DNA of 64,000 bases, taken from contig NZ_SOAL01000015.1 of the NCBI RefSeq assembly GCF_004364775.1, positions 1-64,000 of the forward strand, read 5' to 3'. The notes below the pieces were generated by a model that made no database searches, was not told the DNA's origin, and saw nothing but the letters and a program-made list of their open reading frames with translations. The stretch is from Comamonas sp. JUb58 (GTDB lineage: Bacteria; Pseudomonadota; Gammaproteobacteria; Burkholderiales; Burkholderiaceae_C). The position numbers were made by a program, and so were the translations under genes. Position 1 is the stretch's first letter; each line of letters begins with the position of its first letter. Positions 24,871 through 33,197 of this stretch are shown in pieces.

Positions 24871-27051
24871 TCAGGCGTTGTACTCGAAGGTCTTGATACC
24901 GGCACCGATCAGATCGGGGGTGATATCCAGCGCCCAGGCCGTGGCGATGGCGGCAAGCAGGGCCGAGGTGTCGGGCTTCTTGCCGCCCGGCAGGCTCAGC
25001 GCATCGAGGGTGCCCAGCACGCGCTCTTGCGCGCCGGTGGCCAGCACCACGTTGTTGCCCTTGATGATGACGGCGCGGCCGCCTTCGTGCTGGGCTTCGG
25101 TGTTGGCGCGGTGGGCGGCCACGGCTTCGTTCTCTGCCTGGGTCGTGTACAGCACGACTTCGCCATCGCAGAGCTCGGCCAGGTCGGCCACTTCGGGCAG
25201 GTCGGCGTTGAGCACGCCGGCGCCTTCGTCCAGCACCACATCGATCTGGGTGCGCATCACGCGGCGCATCTGGCCGGCTTCCAGCACATCGTGGTCGGGC
25301 AGGGCTTCGTAGCCTTGCATATCGGTCACCACACCGACCAGGCAGCGGTCGTAGGCCAGGCCTTCTTCCAGAATGGAGCGTGCCGTGGTCTGGATCACCG
25401 CGGCTTGCGCCAGGCGGTTGGTCAGCAGGCGGTGGGCGCCGGCCCAGTTGGCGGTATTGGTCTTCTGCGTCTGGCGGTTGGACAGGAACATGCCCTCGTC
25501 GCTGGCCACACCGGTGAGCTTGCCCGACAGCTGCAGCAGCCAGCCGACCAGGCGCGCGATGAAGGCGTTGTTCTGCGTGCCGACAATGCCGACGATCGGG
25601 ATGCGGCCTGCACCGGCACCTTCTTCGCGGGGGAAGAGGTGGTCCGCAATGGCCATGCCGACCGGGCGCGGTGCGCCGCTGGTGGGCTTGAGGTGCATCA
25701 GCAGGCCGGGGCCGGCATTGACTTCCAGAATCGCGCCCTGGCCTTGCATCGGCTGGGAGACGTCCTTGAGGATCATGTCCATGCCGGCGATGTCCAGGCC
25801 GACGATCTTGGCGGCCAGAACGGCGTAGTAGGCGACATCGGGGTGCACATCGTCCAGGCAGTCGATGGCCATGTTGCCATTGCGTTGCAGCAGCACGCTC
25901 TGGCCTTGGGCGATCACGCTGTCTGGCGTGACATGCTGGCGGTTGAGTTCGAGCTTGACGGCGCCGGCTTCCAGCTTGATCCAGTCGAGCGGGTACTCTT
26001 GCTCGGGACCACGGCGGGGGTCTTCGTTGAGCACGGCCACCAGCTCACGCAGGGTGGCCTTGCCATTGCCGTAGACGCTGACGGTCTCGCCCTTGGTGGC
26101 CGCGACCACCTTGTCGCCCACCACCAGCAGGCGGTGCTCAACGCCGTCGATGAACTTCTCGACGATGACGTCCGAGCCTTCGGGCTGGGCCAGTGCAAAC
26201 GCGGCCTTGATGTCCGCCTCTTTGGACAGCTCCAGGGTCACGCCACGGGCGTGGTTGCCGTCGGAGGGCTTGACGGTGACGGGGAAGCCGATTTCCTGGG
26301 CCACTTCCCAGGCTTCTTCGGGGCTGGCCACGATCTGGCCTTCGGGTACGGGCACGCCGCAGGCGGTCAGCAGGCGCTTGGTGAAGTCCTTGTCCTGGGC
26401 AATGCCTTCGGCAATCGCGCTGGTCTGGTCGGACTCGGCCGTCCAGATGCGGCGCTGTGCAGCGCCATAGCCCAGCTGGACCAGGTTGCCATCATTGAGG
26501 CGGATATGGGGAATGCGGCGCTCGCTGGCGGCATCGACGATGCAGCCGGTCGAAGGGCCGAGGTAGCGGTCATTGATCGCCGTCTTGATCGCGTGGACCG
26601 CCGGCTTGATGTCGTAGGGCTCGTCGTTGATGGCGGCCATCAGCAGCTGGTGGCCATGCTCCAGGGCGACGCGGGCCACGGCCTCTTCGGGGCAGCGGAA
26701 CACCATGCGGTAGACACCGCGCTTGGAGATCTCACGCGTCTGGCCGAACTCGGCAGGCATGCCGGCCAGGTTTAGCAGCTCGATGATCACGTGTTCCATC
26801 ACATGGCCCATCCAGGTGCCGCCTTCAAGGCGCTGGATGAAACCGCCGCGTTCACCGACGCCGCAGGTGTGCTCGATCAGGTCGGGCAGCCAGGTGGTGA
26901 GGCGCTCGTTCAGCCCGGGGATCTTGTTCGAGGGATAGTCCTCCAGCTCTCCAAGGTCCAGCCAGACCTCCAATACGGGGCGGTAAGTCCAGACGCTGGG
27001 GCCGCGCAAAAAGGTCGTGCGCAAGAGTTGGATGGTATTGAATTTCGCCAT
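24871..27051 (-). CDS. Second CphA-like protein with degenerate Mur-ligase P-loop
   Basis: A 726-residue paralogue of cyanophycin synthetase, first gene of the minus-strand operon. The N-terminal domain and the ATP-grasp domain are well kept (FPVTVKPSDGNHARGVTL, GAILEVNAGPGLLMHLKP). The Mur-ligase-like part is short, and the P-loop reads GTQNNAFIA (491-499) where cphA has GTNGKTTT, so the Lys and Thr that bind ATP phosphates are gone. It should keep only one of the two ligase activities, or serve as a regulatory or partner subunit. It corresponds to the CphA' type described beside CphA in beta-proteobacteria. I chose the ATG at 27051; a TTG at 27060 is the alternative. Confidence 0.9.
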   Translation of the reverse strand: MAKFNTIQLLRTTFLRGPSVWTYRPVLEVWLDLGELEDYPSNKIPGLNERLTTWLPDLIEHTCGVGERGGFIQRLEGGTWMGHVMEHVIIELLNLAGMPAEFGQTREISKRGVYRMVFRCPEEAVARVALEHGHQLLMAAINDEPYDIKPAVHAIKTAINDRYLGPSTGCIVDAASERRIPHIRLNDGNLVQLGYGAAQRRIWTAESDQTSAIAEGIAQDKDFTKRLLTACGVPVPEGQIVASPEEAWEVAQEIGFPVTVKPSDGNHARGVTLELSKEADIKAAFALAQPEGSDVIVEKFIDGVEHRLLVVGDKVVAATKGETVSVYGNGKATLRELVAVLNEDPRRGPEQEYPLDWIKLEAGAVKLELNRQHVTPDSVIAQGQSVLLQRNGNMAIDCLDDVHPDVAYYAVLAAKIVGLDIAGMDMILKDVSQPMQGQGAILEVNAGPGLLMHLKPTSGAPRPVGMAIADHLFPREEGAGAGRIPIVGIVGTQNNAFIARLVGWLLQLSGKLTGVASDEGMFLSNRQTQKTNTANWAGAHRLLTNRLAQAAVIQTTARSILEEGLAYDRCLVGVVTDMQGYEALPDHDVLEAGQMRRVMRTQIDVVLDEGAGVLNADLPEVADLAELCDGEVVLYTTQAENEAVAAHRANTEAQHEGGRAVIIKGNNVVLATGAQERVLGTLDALSLPGGKKPDTSALLAAIATAWALDITPDLIGAGIKTFEYNA

Positions 27052-27274
27052 ATCGATCAACGGATAAACATAAGTAACAATTCCGGGGGGAATCGCCGTA
27101 GATGGGAAAGCATTGTGCGCCCAAATGAGGCAGATTAATCGCTGTCAGCCTATTGGGCGTGTCAGACGTTAAAGACAGATGAGGGCGGGGCGGCCCATGC
27201 CGCGGTTCGCCACAATAATATGCGGTTGTTCACCGGACAACTGCCACCGCCCCGTGCGGAGAGAAAAACGCCAT
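27052..27274. promoter_or_regulatory. Divergent intergenic region of the cyanophycin cluster
   Basis: This 223-base stretch must hold the promoters for the minus-strand cph genes and the plus-strand ABC/DUF1854 genes. It is AT-richer than its neighbours. I could not identify a convincing -35/-10 pair or operator palindrome, so shared control of the two arms is only inferred from the arrangement. Confidence 0.45.
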
Positions 27275-29623
27275 ATGCAACATCAACATTCCGCGGACGC
27301 GTCAGCATTCTTTGCGGGTCCGCTAGGAACCCAATTGCGAGCCAAGCTCAACAATCTGGAAAACGTGCTTGCCGTCACTCCCGTTGACTTGACCTCTGAT
27401 TTGCGCTTCGGCAGCGGCCAGGTGGTTCTGACCTCGGAGCGCCTTCTGGCCTTTGATACCGATGCCCAGCAATGGAGTGAGTGGGTACTTTCGCCTGATT
27501 TGAGCCTGCGTTTTTTTGACCATGGCGGTGTGGGCAGCCTGGAGCTGCACGACAGCGCGCAGCGCCTGGGCCTGTGGCGCATCACCCTGAGCCACCAAAC
27601 GGCGGTACTGGGCCTGATGCAGCAGTTTGAACGCCAACGTGAGCGCTTGCTGCGCAACGAGGCCTACCAGGTGGTGGAAGACGAGCGCTCGCTCTGCCCG
27701 GTCTGCGGCAGCGTACTGCCCCCCGATAGCGAAGAATGCCCTGCCTGCGCCCGCCAGCAGAATGCACCGACATCGAGTTGGGTGCTGCTGCGCCTCTGGC
27801 GCTTTGCCCAGCCCTACAAAATGCAATTGTTGTTGGGTTTTGTCTTGACGCTCTGCACCACGGCCGCCCAGCTGGTGGCGCCGTACCTGACGATTCCGCT
27901 GATGGACAAGATCCTGATCCCGTTCCAGAACGGCGAGAAGATCGATGCCGGCCTGGTGCGTTTTTACCTGGGTGCGCTGCTGATTTCGGCGCTGATCGCC
28001 TGGCTGCTGGGCTGGGCGCGCACCTTTGTGCTGGCGCGCGTCTCTGAGCGCATCGGCGCCAATTTGCGCACGACCACCTACAACCACCTGCTCAAGCTCT
28101 CGCTCGATTTTTACGGCAGCAAGCGTACCGGTGACCTGATGGCCCGTATCGGCGCCGAAACCGACCGCATCAACCTGTTTCTGTCGCTCAACGCGCTGGA
28201 TTTTGCGACCGATGTGCTGATGATCGTGATGACCTCGGCCATCCTGTTCTCGATCAACCCCTGGCTGGCCCTGGTCACCCTGGTGCCGCTGCCGTTTATT
28301 GCCTGGATGATCCACACCGTGCGCGACAAGCTGCGCACCGGCTTCGAGAAGATCGACCGCGTCTGGTCCGAAGTGACCAATGTGCTGGCCGACACGATTC
28401 CCGGTATCCGCGTCGTGAAGGCCTTTGCGCAAGAGCAGCGCGAGGCCGACCGCTTTGCCGCCGCCAACCAGGTCAACCTGGAAGCCAATGACCGGGTCAA
28501 CAAGACTTGGTCGCTGTTCACCCCCACGGTCACCCTGCTGACCGAAGTCGGCCTGCTGATCGTCTGGGCCTTTGGTATCTACCTGGTGGCGGGCGGCTCG
28601 ATCACCGTCGGTGTGCTGACCGCCTTTATCGCCTACATCGGCCGCTTCTACACGCGTCTGGATTCGATGAGCCGCATCGTCTCGGTAACGCAAAAGGCCG
28701 CTGCCGGCGCCAAGCGCATTTTTGACATCCTGGACCATGTGAGCAACGTGCCCGACCCGGTCAACCCGGTTAAGCTGGGCAAGGTGCAGGGCGCCATCAC
28801 GATGGAGAACGTCGGTTTCCGCTATGGCAGCCGCACCGTCATCAAGGACCTGAACCTGCAGATCCGCCCCGGCGAGATGATTGGCCTGGTGGGCCACAGC
28901 GGCTCGGGCAAGAGTACCCTGGTCAACCTGATCAGCCGTTTCTACGACGTGACCGATGGCTCGATCCAGCTCGATGGCGTCGATGTGCGCCGCATTGCGG
29001 TGTCCGACTACCGCAGCAACATCGGCCTGGTTTTGCAAGAGCCCTTCCTGTTCTTCGGCACCATTGCCGAGAACATTGCCTACGGCAAGCCCGATGCGAC
29101 GCGCGAAGAGATCGTTGCCGCTGCCCGCGCCGCCCATGCGCATGAGTTCATCCTGCGCCTGCCCCACGGCTATGACTCGCTGGTCGGCGAGCGCGGCCAG
29201 GGCCTGTCCGGCGGTGAGCGCCAGCGTATCTCGATTGCGCGCGCGCTGCTGATCGATCCGCGCATCCTGATCCTGGACGAGGCGACCTCGGCCGTGGACA
29301 CCGAGACCGAAAAGGAAATCCAGCGTGCGCTGGACAACCTGGTGCAAGGCCGCACCACGATTGCGATTGCCCACCGCCTGTCGACCCTGCGCAAGGCCGA
29401 CCGCCTGGTGGTGATGGACCGTGGCGAGATCGTCGAAGTCGGATCGCATGACGCGCTGATGGCCCAGGAAGGCGCCTACTGGCGCCTGTACATGGCGCAG
29501 GCACGCCGCGCCGAGGAGGATGCCGAAGCCGCTGGCGTGGTCACCGCGCGTGCGGCGGGCGTGACCTATGACATGCAGTCCCTTCCCAAGTCCCATGTGG
29601 ACGGGTCCGATGAAAACCGCTGA
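27275..29623 (+). CDS. Cyanophycin-associated ABC exporter with zinc ribbon
   Basis: A 782-residue half-transporter. Residues 1-120 form an unassigned N-terminal domain, followed by a zinc ribbon with Cys141, Cys144, Cys155 and Cys158 (CPVCG, CPAC). A six-helix exporter-type membrane domain spans about 180-470, and the ATPase has Walker A GHSGSGKST (540-548), signature LSGGE (644-648) and Walker B ILILDE. The layout fits homodimeric exporters of the MsbA/BmrA type with an added cytoplasmic front end. It is divergent from the cyanophycin synthetase genes and followed 24 bases later by a DUF1854 gene, a recurrent set that I recognise as cyanophycin-metabolism associated. The substrate is unknown. 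I chose the ATG at 27275, which has CGGAGAG upstream. Confidence 0.9.
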   Translation: MQHQHSADASAFFAGPLGTQLRAKLNNLENVLAVTPVDLTSDLRFGSGQVVLTSERLLAFDTDAQQWSEWVLSPDLSLRFFDHGGVGSLELHDSAQRLGLWRITLSHQTAVLGLMQQFERQRERLLRNEAYQVVEDERSLCPVCGSVLPPDSEECPACARQQNAPTSSWVLLRLWRFAQPYKMQLLLGFVLTLCTTAAQLVAPYLTIPLMDKILIPFQNGEKIDAGLVRFYLGALLISALIAWLLGWARTFVLARVSERIGANLRTTTYNHLLKLSLDFYGSKRTGDLMARIGAETDRINLFLSLNALDFATDVLMIVMTSAILFSINPWLALVTLVPLPFIAWMIHTVRDKLRTGFEKIDRVWSEVTNVLADTIPGIRVVKAFAQEQREADRFAAANQVNLEANDRVNKTWSLFTPTVTLLTEVGLLIVWAFGIYLVAGGSITVGVLTAFIAYIGRFYTRLDSMSRIVSVTQKAAAGAKRIFDILDHVSNVPDPVNPVKLGKVQGAITMENVGFRYGSRTVIKDLNLQIRPGEMIGLVGHSGSGKSTLVNLISRFYDVTDGSIQLDGVDVRRIAVSDYRSNIGLVLQEPFLFFGTIAENIAYGKPDATREEIVAAARAAHAHEFILRLPHGYDSLVGERGQGLSGGERQRISIARALLIDPRILILDEATSAVDTETEKEIQRALDNLVQGRTTIAIAHRLSTLRKADRLVVMDRGEIVEVGSHDALMAQEGAYWRLYMAQARRAEEDAEAAGVVTARAAGVTYDMQSLPKSHVDGSDENR

Positions 29624-29647
29624 TCTGCAGCCCAGGAAAGCCTTGCC

Positions 29648-30127
29648 ATGACTTTGACTACTTCTTCCGCACCGCTGCCGCTCAGCCGCAATGCCTTTGG
29701 CCGCCTGGTGTTTCTCAAGGACGGCGCCCCGCACCAGGTCAACCCGGTGCGCGCCTTTCCGCTGTCGGCCCCGTTGCACGGCATCTCCCTCATTGGTGAA
29801 GACGGCAAGGAAGTGCTGTGGATCGCCGATATGGAGGCCGTGGACCCGGCCGCCCGTGCGCTGCTCGACGAGGACCTGGCCGCGCGCGAATTCCAGCCGC
29901 TGATCGAGCGCATCCTCAGCGTCTCGACCTTCTCGGTGCCCAGCATCTGGGCTCTGGAAACCGACCGGGGCCCCGTTCAGATGACCTTGAAGGCCGAAGA
30001 GGACATCCGCAAGCTGCACGGCCGCCAGAATCTGCTGATCACTTCGGCCGATGGCGTGCACTACCGCCTGCCCGATACCAACCGCCTGGACAAGGCGTCG
30101 CGCAAGCTGCTGGAGCGCTTTCTCTAA
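29648..30127 (+). CDS. DUF1854 protein, cyanophycin-associated
   Basis: A 159-residue soluble protein without signal or membrane segments. The sequence RNAFGRLVFLKDGAPHQVNP, VNPVRAFPLSAPLHGISLIG, and the later WALETDRGPVQMTLKAEEDI and LLITSADGVHYRLPDTNRLD match DUF1854. It is co-directional with the ABC gene (24-base gap) and ends at a terminator. Its biochemical role is unknown; constant pairing with the zinc-ribbon ABC protein suggests a partner or regulator of that transporter. Confidence 0.88.
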   Translation: MTLTTSSAPLPLSRNAFGRLVFLKDGAPHQVNPVRAFPLSAPLHGISLIGEDGKEVLWIADMEAVDPAARALLDEDLAAREFQPLIERILSVSTFSVPSIWALETDRGPVQMTLKAEEDIRKLHGRQNLLITSADGVHYRLPDTNRLDKASRKLLERFL

Positions 30128-30153
30128 GCGGCTTATCCACACCCCCATACCCC

Positions 30154-30181
30154 AGGCCCGGTTTTCCGGGCCTTGGTTTTT
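30154..30181 (+). terminator. Rho-independent terminator after the DUF1854 gene
   Basis: AGGCCCGG (30154-30161) pairs with CCGGGCCT (30166-30173) around TTTT, followed by TGG and five Ts. Confidence 0.8.
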
Positions 30182-30229
30182 AGGGGGCCCTGGAGTGCTG
30201 TTCCTGTCCCCCATGCTTTAGTCGGTCTG

Positions 30230-30264
30230 CTATTTGCAGGCATAATGCAATTCATTTGCAATAG
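30230..30264. promoter_or_regulatory. Palindromic operator candidate upstream of the zinc uptake genes
   Basis: TGCAA-TTCAT-TTGCA (30246-30260) is a perfect 15-base inverted repeat, nested in a wider symmetry of CTATTTGCA (30230-30238) and TTGCAATAG (30256-30264). It lies about 65 bases before the small membrane gene, where a metal regulator such as Zur would be expected. It does not closely match the enteric Zur box, so the regulator is a guess. Confidence 0.4.
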
Positions 30265-30325
30265 TGGCGCGTCTGCCCCGGCTCTCGGGGGAGTGCGCCA
30301 CTTGGTTTGATCGTCTGCCTCGCCC

Positions 30326-30787
30326 GTGTCCTCCCTGCGCTTCTTCCATCCCCTGTCTGTCTCGGCGCATGCGCCGAGGCCGCTGCGTGGCTGGGCGGTG
30401 GCGCTGCTGTGCTGGCTGTGTTTTGCGCAGCTGTGCATGCCGCTGCTGGGCAAGCTCCATGACATCAGCCACCTCTATGCCAGGGCGCTGCAAGCCGCTG
30501 TTGTAGCGACATCGTCGGCCACGGCTGGCGAGCGCGATGGCAGCGATAGCGTGGTCAGCCCCGGCCATGGCGTGCATGACCTGTTTGGCAAGCACTCCGA
30601 AGCCGATTGCCAGGGCTTCTCGCACATGGCCTTGGGTGCTGGCCTTCTCTGCCATGCGCTGCAAGCGCCCTTGCTGCGGGCGGTGCAGGAAGCAGCACCG
30701 ACCGTGCTGGCCATCTTGCTGCGGCAAAGCCCGGCGCTGTTCTTTGCGCGTGGGCCTCCCTCTCTCATCCCCTCCTTGTTTCATTGA
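30326..30787 (+). CDS. Small hypothetical membrane/exported protein, DUF2946-like
   Basis: A 153-residue protein starting at GTG 30326. It has one hydrophobic segment (GWAVALLCWLCFAQLCMPLL) that may be a signal anchor, then a His- and Cys-containing stretch (GHGVHDLFGKHSEADC, FSHMALGAGLLCHAL). The start, size and position before a TonB receptor resemble the small DUF2946-type proteins often found beside metal uptake genes, but I cannot confirm the family. It lies 166 bases upstream of the ZnuD-like receptor. A 186-codon open frame on the opposite strand covers the same bases and looks like a low-complexity shadow. Confidence 0.6.
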   Translation: MSSLRFFHPLSVSAHAPRPLRGWAVALLCWLCFAQLCMPLLGKLHDISHLYARALQAAVVATSSATAGERDGSDSVVSPGHGVHDLFGKHSEADCQGFSHMALGAGLLCHALQAPLLRAVQEAAPTVLAILLRQSPALFFARGPPSLIPSLFH

Positions 30788-30953
30788 CACGGCCGTTCAC
30801 CCCTGAGCTTTGATGGCGCAGGGCAGCGCAGGCCGGTCTGTCTTGTTTTTTCCGCGCAGTTGCCGGGCGTTTTGGCGCCTGGCCGGTTCAGCCCGCAGGG
30901 CGGGGCTGCGCCTGCACATGCTGGGGATGCATGTGCTTTTCGAGGGGTAGACC

Positions 30954-33110
30954 ATGGGTTTCCATGCACAACAGGCGCAGCCGCTGATGGCGCGCACAGC
31001 AATTTTCAAGCCGCAGGCGCGCGATCTGCGCCCGGTGGCAGCAGCGGTGATCGGCCTGCTGCTGAGCAGCGCCGCGCTGGCGCAGAACGCTGAAGACAGC
31101 ACGCAGGCAACGACCGCCGCGACCACTGCGACCACCGCAACCACCACCTTGCCCGAGGTGACGGTGTCGGCCAGCGGCACCAACCGCACGGTCGATGACA
31201 TGACCACGCCGGTGAGCGTGCTGCAAGGCGATGAGCTGGTGCAAAAGCGCGGTGCCAGCCTGGGCGAGACCCTGGCCAATGAGCCCGGCATCCAGGCCAC
31301 GCACTTTGGTGCGGGTGCCAGCCGCCCGGTGATTCGCGGCATGGACGGTGCGCGGGTCAAGGTGCTGAACGATGGCGCGGTGATCCAGGATGCCTCGACC
31401 ATCAGCCCCGACCATGCCGTGGTGAGCGAGCCCATGCTGGCCACCCAGATCGAGGTGCTGCGTGGTCCATCGGCGCTGATCTATGGCGCCGGTGCGATCG
31501 GCGGTGTAGTCAATGTGCTGGACAACAAGATCCCCACCAAGGTGCCGGAGAAGGGCTATGAAGGCCAGGTCGAAGTGCGTGCCGGTACGGGCGCCAATGA
31601 TGCGGCGACGGCGCTGTCGCTGACCGCCGGCTCGGGCCCCTTTGCCCTGCATGTGGAAGGCATGGCCCGCAATGCCGATGACTACCGCGTGGGCAGCGGC
31701 TGGGGCCTGGGCAACAAGGTGGACGGCAGCCGCGCGCGCAATGCTGGCGGCAGCATTGGCCTGTCCTGGATCGGCGACAGCGGCTATGTGGGCCTGGCCT
31801 ACACCCGCACCCAGGCACGCTACGGCCTGCCCGGCCACAACCACAGCTTTGAAGGCTGCCACACCCATGGCCTGCACTTGCACTGCGGCGGCCATGATGA
31901 CCATGACCACGGCGAAGACGGCCATGACCACGACCACGACCATGAAGAAGAAGGCGTGCCAGTGGTGGACATGCACAGCGAGCGCTATGACCTGCGCTCC
32001 GAGTGGCGCCAGCCCTTCGCCGGCGTGTCGGCCATCCGTGTGCGCGGTGGCGTGACGCGCTACCACCACGACGAGATCGAGGGCGGCGAGATTTCCACCA
32101 GCTTCAAGAACCGCGCGCATGACATGCGTGTTGATGTGCTGCACGAGCCGATTGCCGGCTGGACCGGTCTGGTGGGCTTTGAGGCCGCGCAGCGCCGCTT
32201 CAGCGCTACCGGTGAAGAAGCCTATGTGCAGCCAACCCGCACGCAAAGCCAGGGCGTCTACTTGCTTGAAGAACGCCGCTTTGGCGACTTTGGCGTGGAA
32301 GCCGCACTGCGCCACGACTGGCAAAGCGTGTATGCCAACGACGACGGCCTGGTGCGGAAGCACAAGGGCAATTCGCTGTCGCTGGGCGGCAGCTGGCGCT
32401 TTATGCCGGGTTACCGCCTGAGCGCCCATGTCACCTCGGCCAGCCGCCTGCCGACCGCCGAAGAGCTGTATGCGCGCGGCCTGCACATGGCCACCTCGAC
32501 CTATGAGCTGGGCAACCCCGACCTGCGCAAGGAGCGCTCGGGCAATATCGACATCGGCATTGCTCGCACCGCGGGCGACACGACCTACTCGGTCAATGTC
32601 TACCGCAACCGGGTGAACAACTACATCTATGGCCGCACCGTCGATGAGCATGAAGGCCTGCAGCTGCTGCAGTACGCACAACAGACGGCCACCTTCACCG
32701 GTCTGGAAGGCCAGATCCAGCACCGCATCAACGCGAACTGGACGGTGGGTGCCACCGGTGACCTGGTGCATGCCAAGCTCGAAGACGGCAGCAAGATCCC
32801 GCGCCTGGCCCCTGCCCGCGTAGGTTTGCGCGTAGCAGGAAAATGGGCCAACTGGCGCAGCGAGGCGCAGTGGCAGCTGGTCAAGCGCCAGAACAAGGTG
32901 GCGGACTATGAAACCGAGACCCCTGGCTACGGCATGCTGAACTGGCGCGTGAGCTACCACCAGACCTCCAGCGATGGCACGCCATGGCAGATCTACCTGA
33001 AGCTGGACAACCTGACCAACAAGCTGGCCTACGTGCACACCTCGTTCATTAAGAACGCGGCGCCGCTGCAGGGCCGTGCGGTCTCGCTGGGCTTTATCAA
33101 GCAGTTCTAA
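30954..33110 (+). CDS. TonB-dependent receptor, ZnuD-like zinc transporter
   Basis: A 718-residue outer-membrane receptor. It has a signal sequence (cleavage near SSAALAQNA), a TonB box region LPEVTVSASG, a plug domain (TPVSVLQGDELVQKRGASLG, NEPGIQATHFGAGASRPVIR, EVLRGPSALIYGAGAIGGVV) and a 22-strand barrel ending in the terminal Phe of FIKQF. Around residues 300-335 an extracellular loop is packed with His and Asp (GGHDDHDHGEDGHDHDHDHE), the metal-capturing loop type of ZnuD. This points to zinc uptake, with the plausible alternative of another divalent metal. GAGGGG precedes the ATG at 30954. Confidence 0.9.
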   Translation: MGFHAQQAQPLMARTAIFKPQARDLRPVAAAVIGLLLSSAALAQNAEDSTQATTAATTATTATTTLPEVTVSASGTNRTVDDMTTPVSVLQGDELVQKRGASLGETLANEPGIQATHFGAGASRPVIRGMDGARVKVLNDGAVIQDASTISPDHAVVSEPMLATQIEVLRGPSALIYGAGAIGGVVNVLDNKIPTKVPEKGYEGQVEVRAGTGANDAATALSLTAGSGPFALHVEGMARNADDYRVGSGWGLGNKVDGSRARNAGGSIGLSWIGDSGYVGLAYTRTQARYGLPGHNHSFEGCHTHGLHLHCGGHDDHDHGEDGHDHDHDHEEEGVPVVDMHSERYDLRSEWRQPFAGVSAIRVRGGVTRYHHDEIEGGEISTSFKNRAHDMRVDVLHEPIAGWTGLVGFEAAQRRFSATGEEAYVQPTRTQSQGVYLLEERRFGDFGVEAALRHDWQSVYANDDGLVRKHKGNSLSLGGSWRFMPGYRLSAHVTSASRLPTAEELYARGLHMATSTYELGNPDLRKERSGNIDIGIARTAGDTTYSVNVYRNRVNNYIYGRTVDEHEGLQLLQYAQQTATFTGLEGQIQHRINANWTVGATGDLVHAKLEDGSKIPRLAPARVGLRVAGKWANWRSEAQWQLVKRQNKVADYETETPGYGMLNWRVSYHQTSSDGTPWQIYLKLDNLTNKLAYVHTSFIKNAAPLQGRAVSLGFIKQF

Positions 33111-33138
33111 GCAGCTGGCTGTAGAAGCCTGAACGCCA

Positions 33139-33174
33139 AAGCCGCTGTCTCCATCAGGAGCCAGCGGCTTTTTT
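33139..33174 (+). terminator. Rho-independent terminator after the TonB receptor
   Basis: AAGCCGCTG (33139-33147) pairs with CAGCGGCTT (33162-33170) around a 14-base loop and runs into six Ts (33169-33174). It separates the receptor from the convergent 5'-nucleotidase. Confidence 0.85.
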
Positions 33175-33197
33175 GCGCCTGGGTGGGATGCAGGCGA

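Noticed and set aside
27323-30214. A 963-codon minus-strand frame opposite the ABC and DUF1854 genes
   Set aside because: Composition is that of an antisense shadow, and the plus strand has intact Walker A, signature and Walker B motifs.
30230-30790. A 186-codon minus-strand frame opposite the small membrane gene
   Set aside because: Arg/Gln/His-rich without any fold signal; the plus-strand frame has a coherent hydrophobic segment and sits before a co-directional gene.
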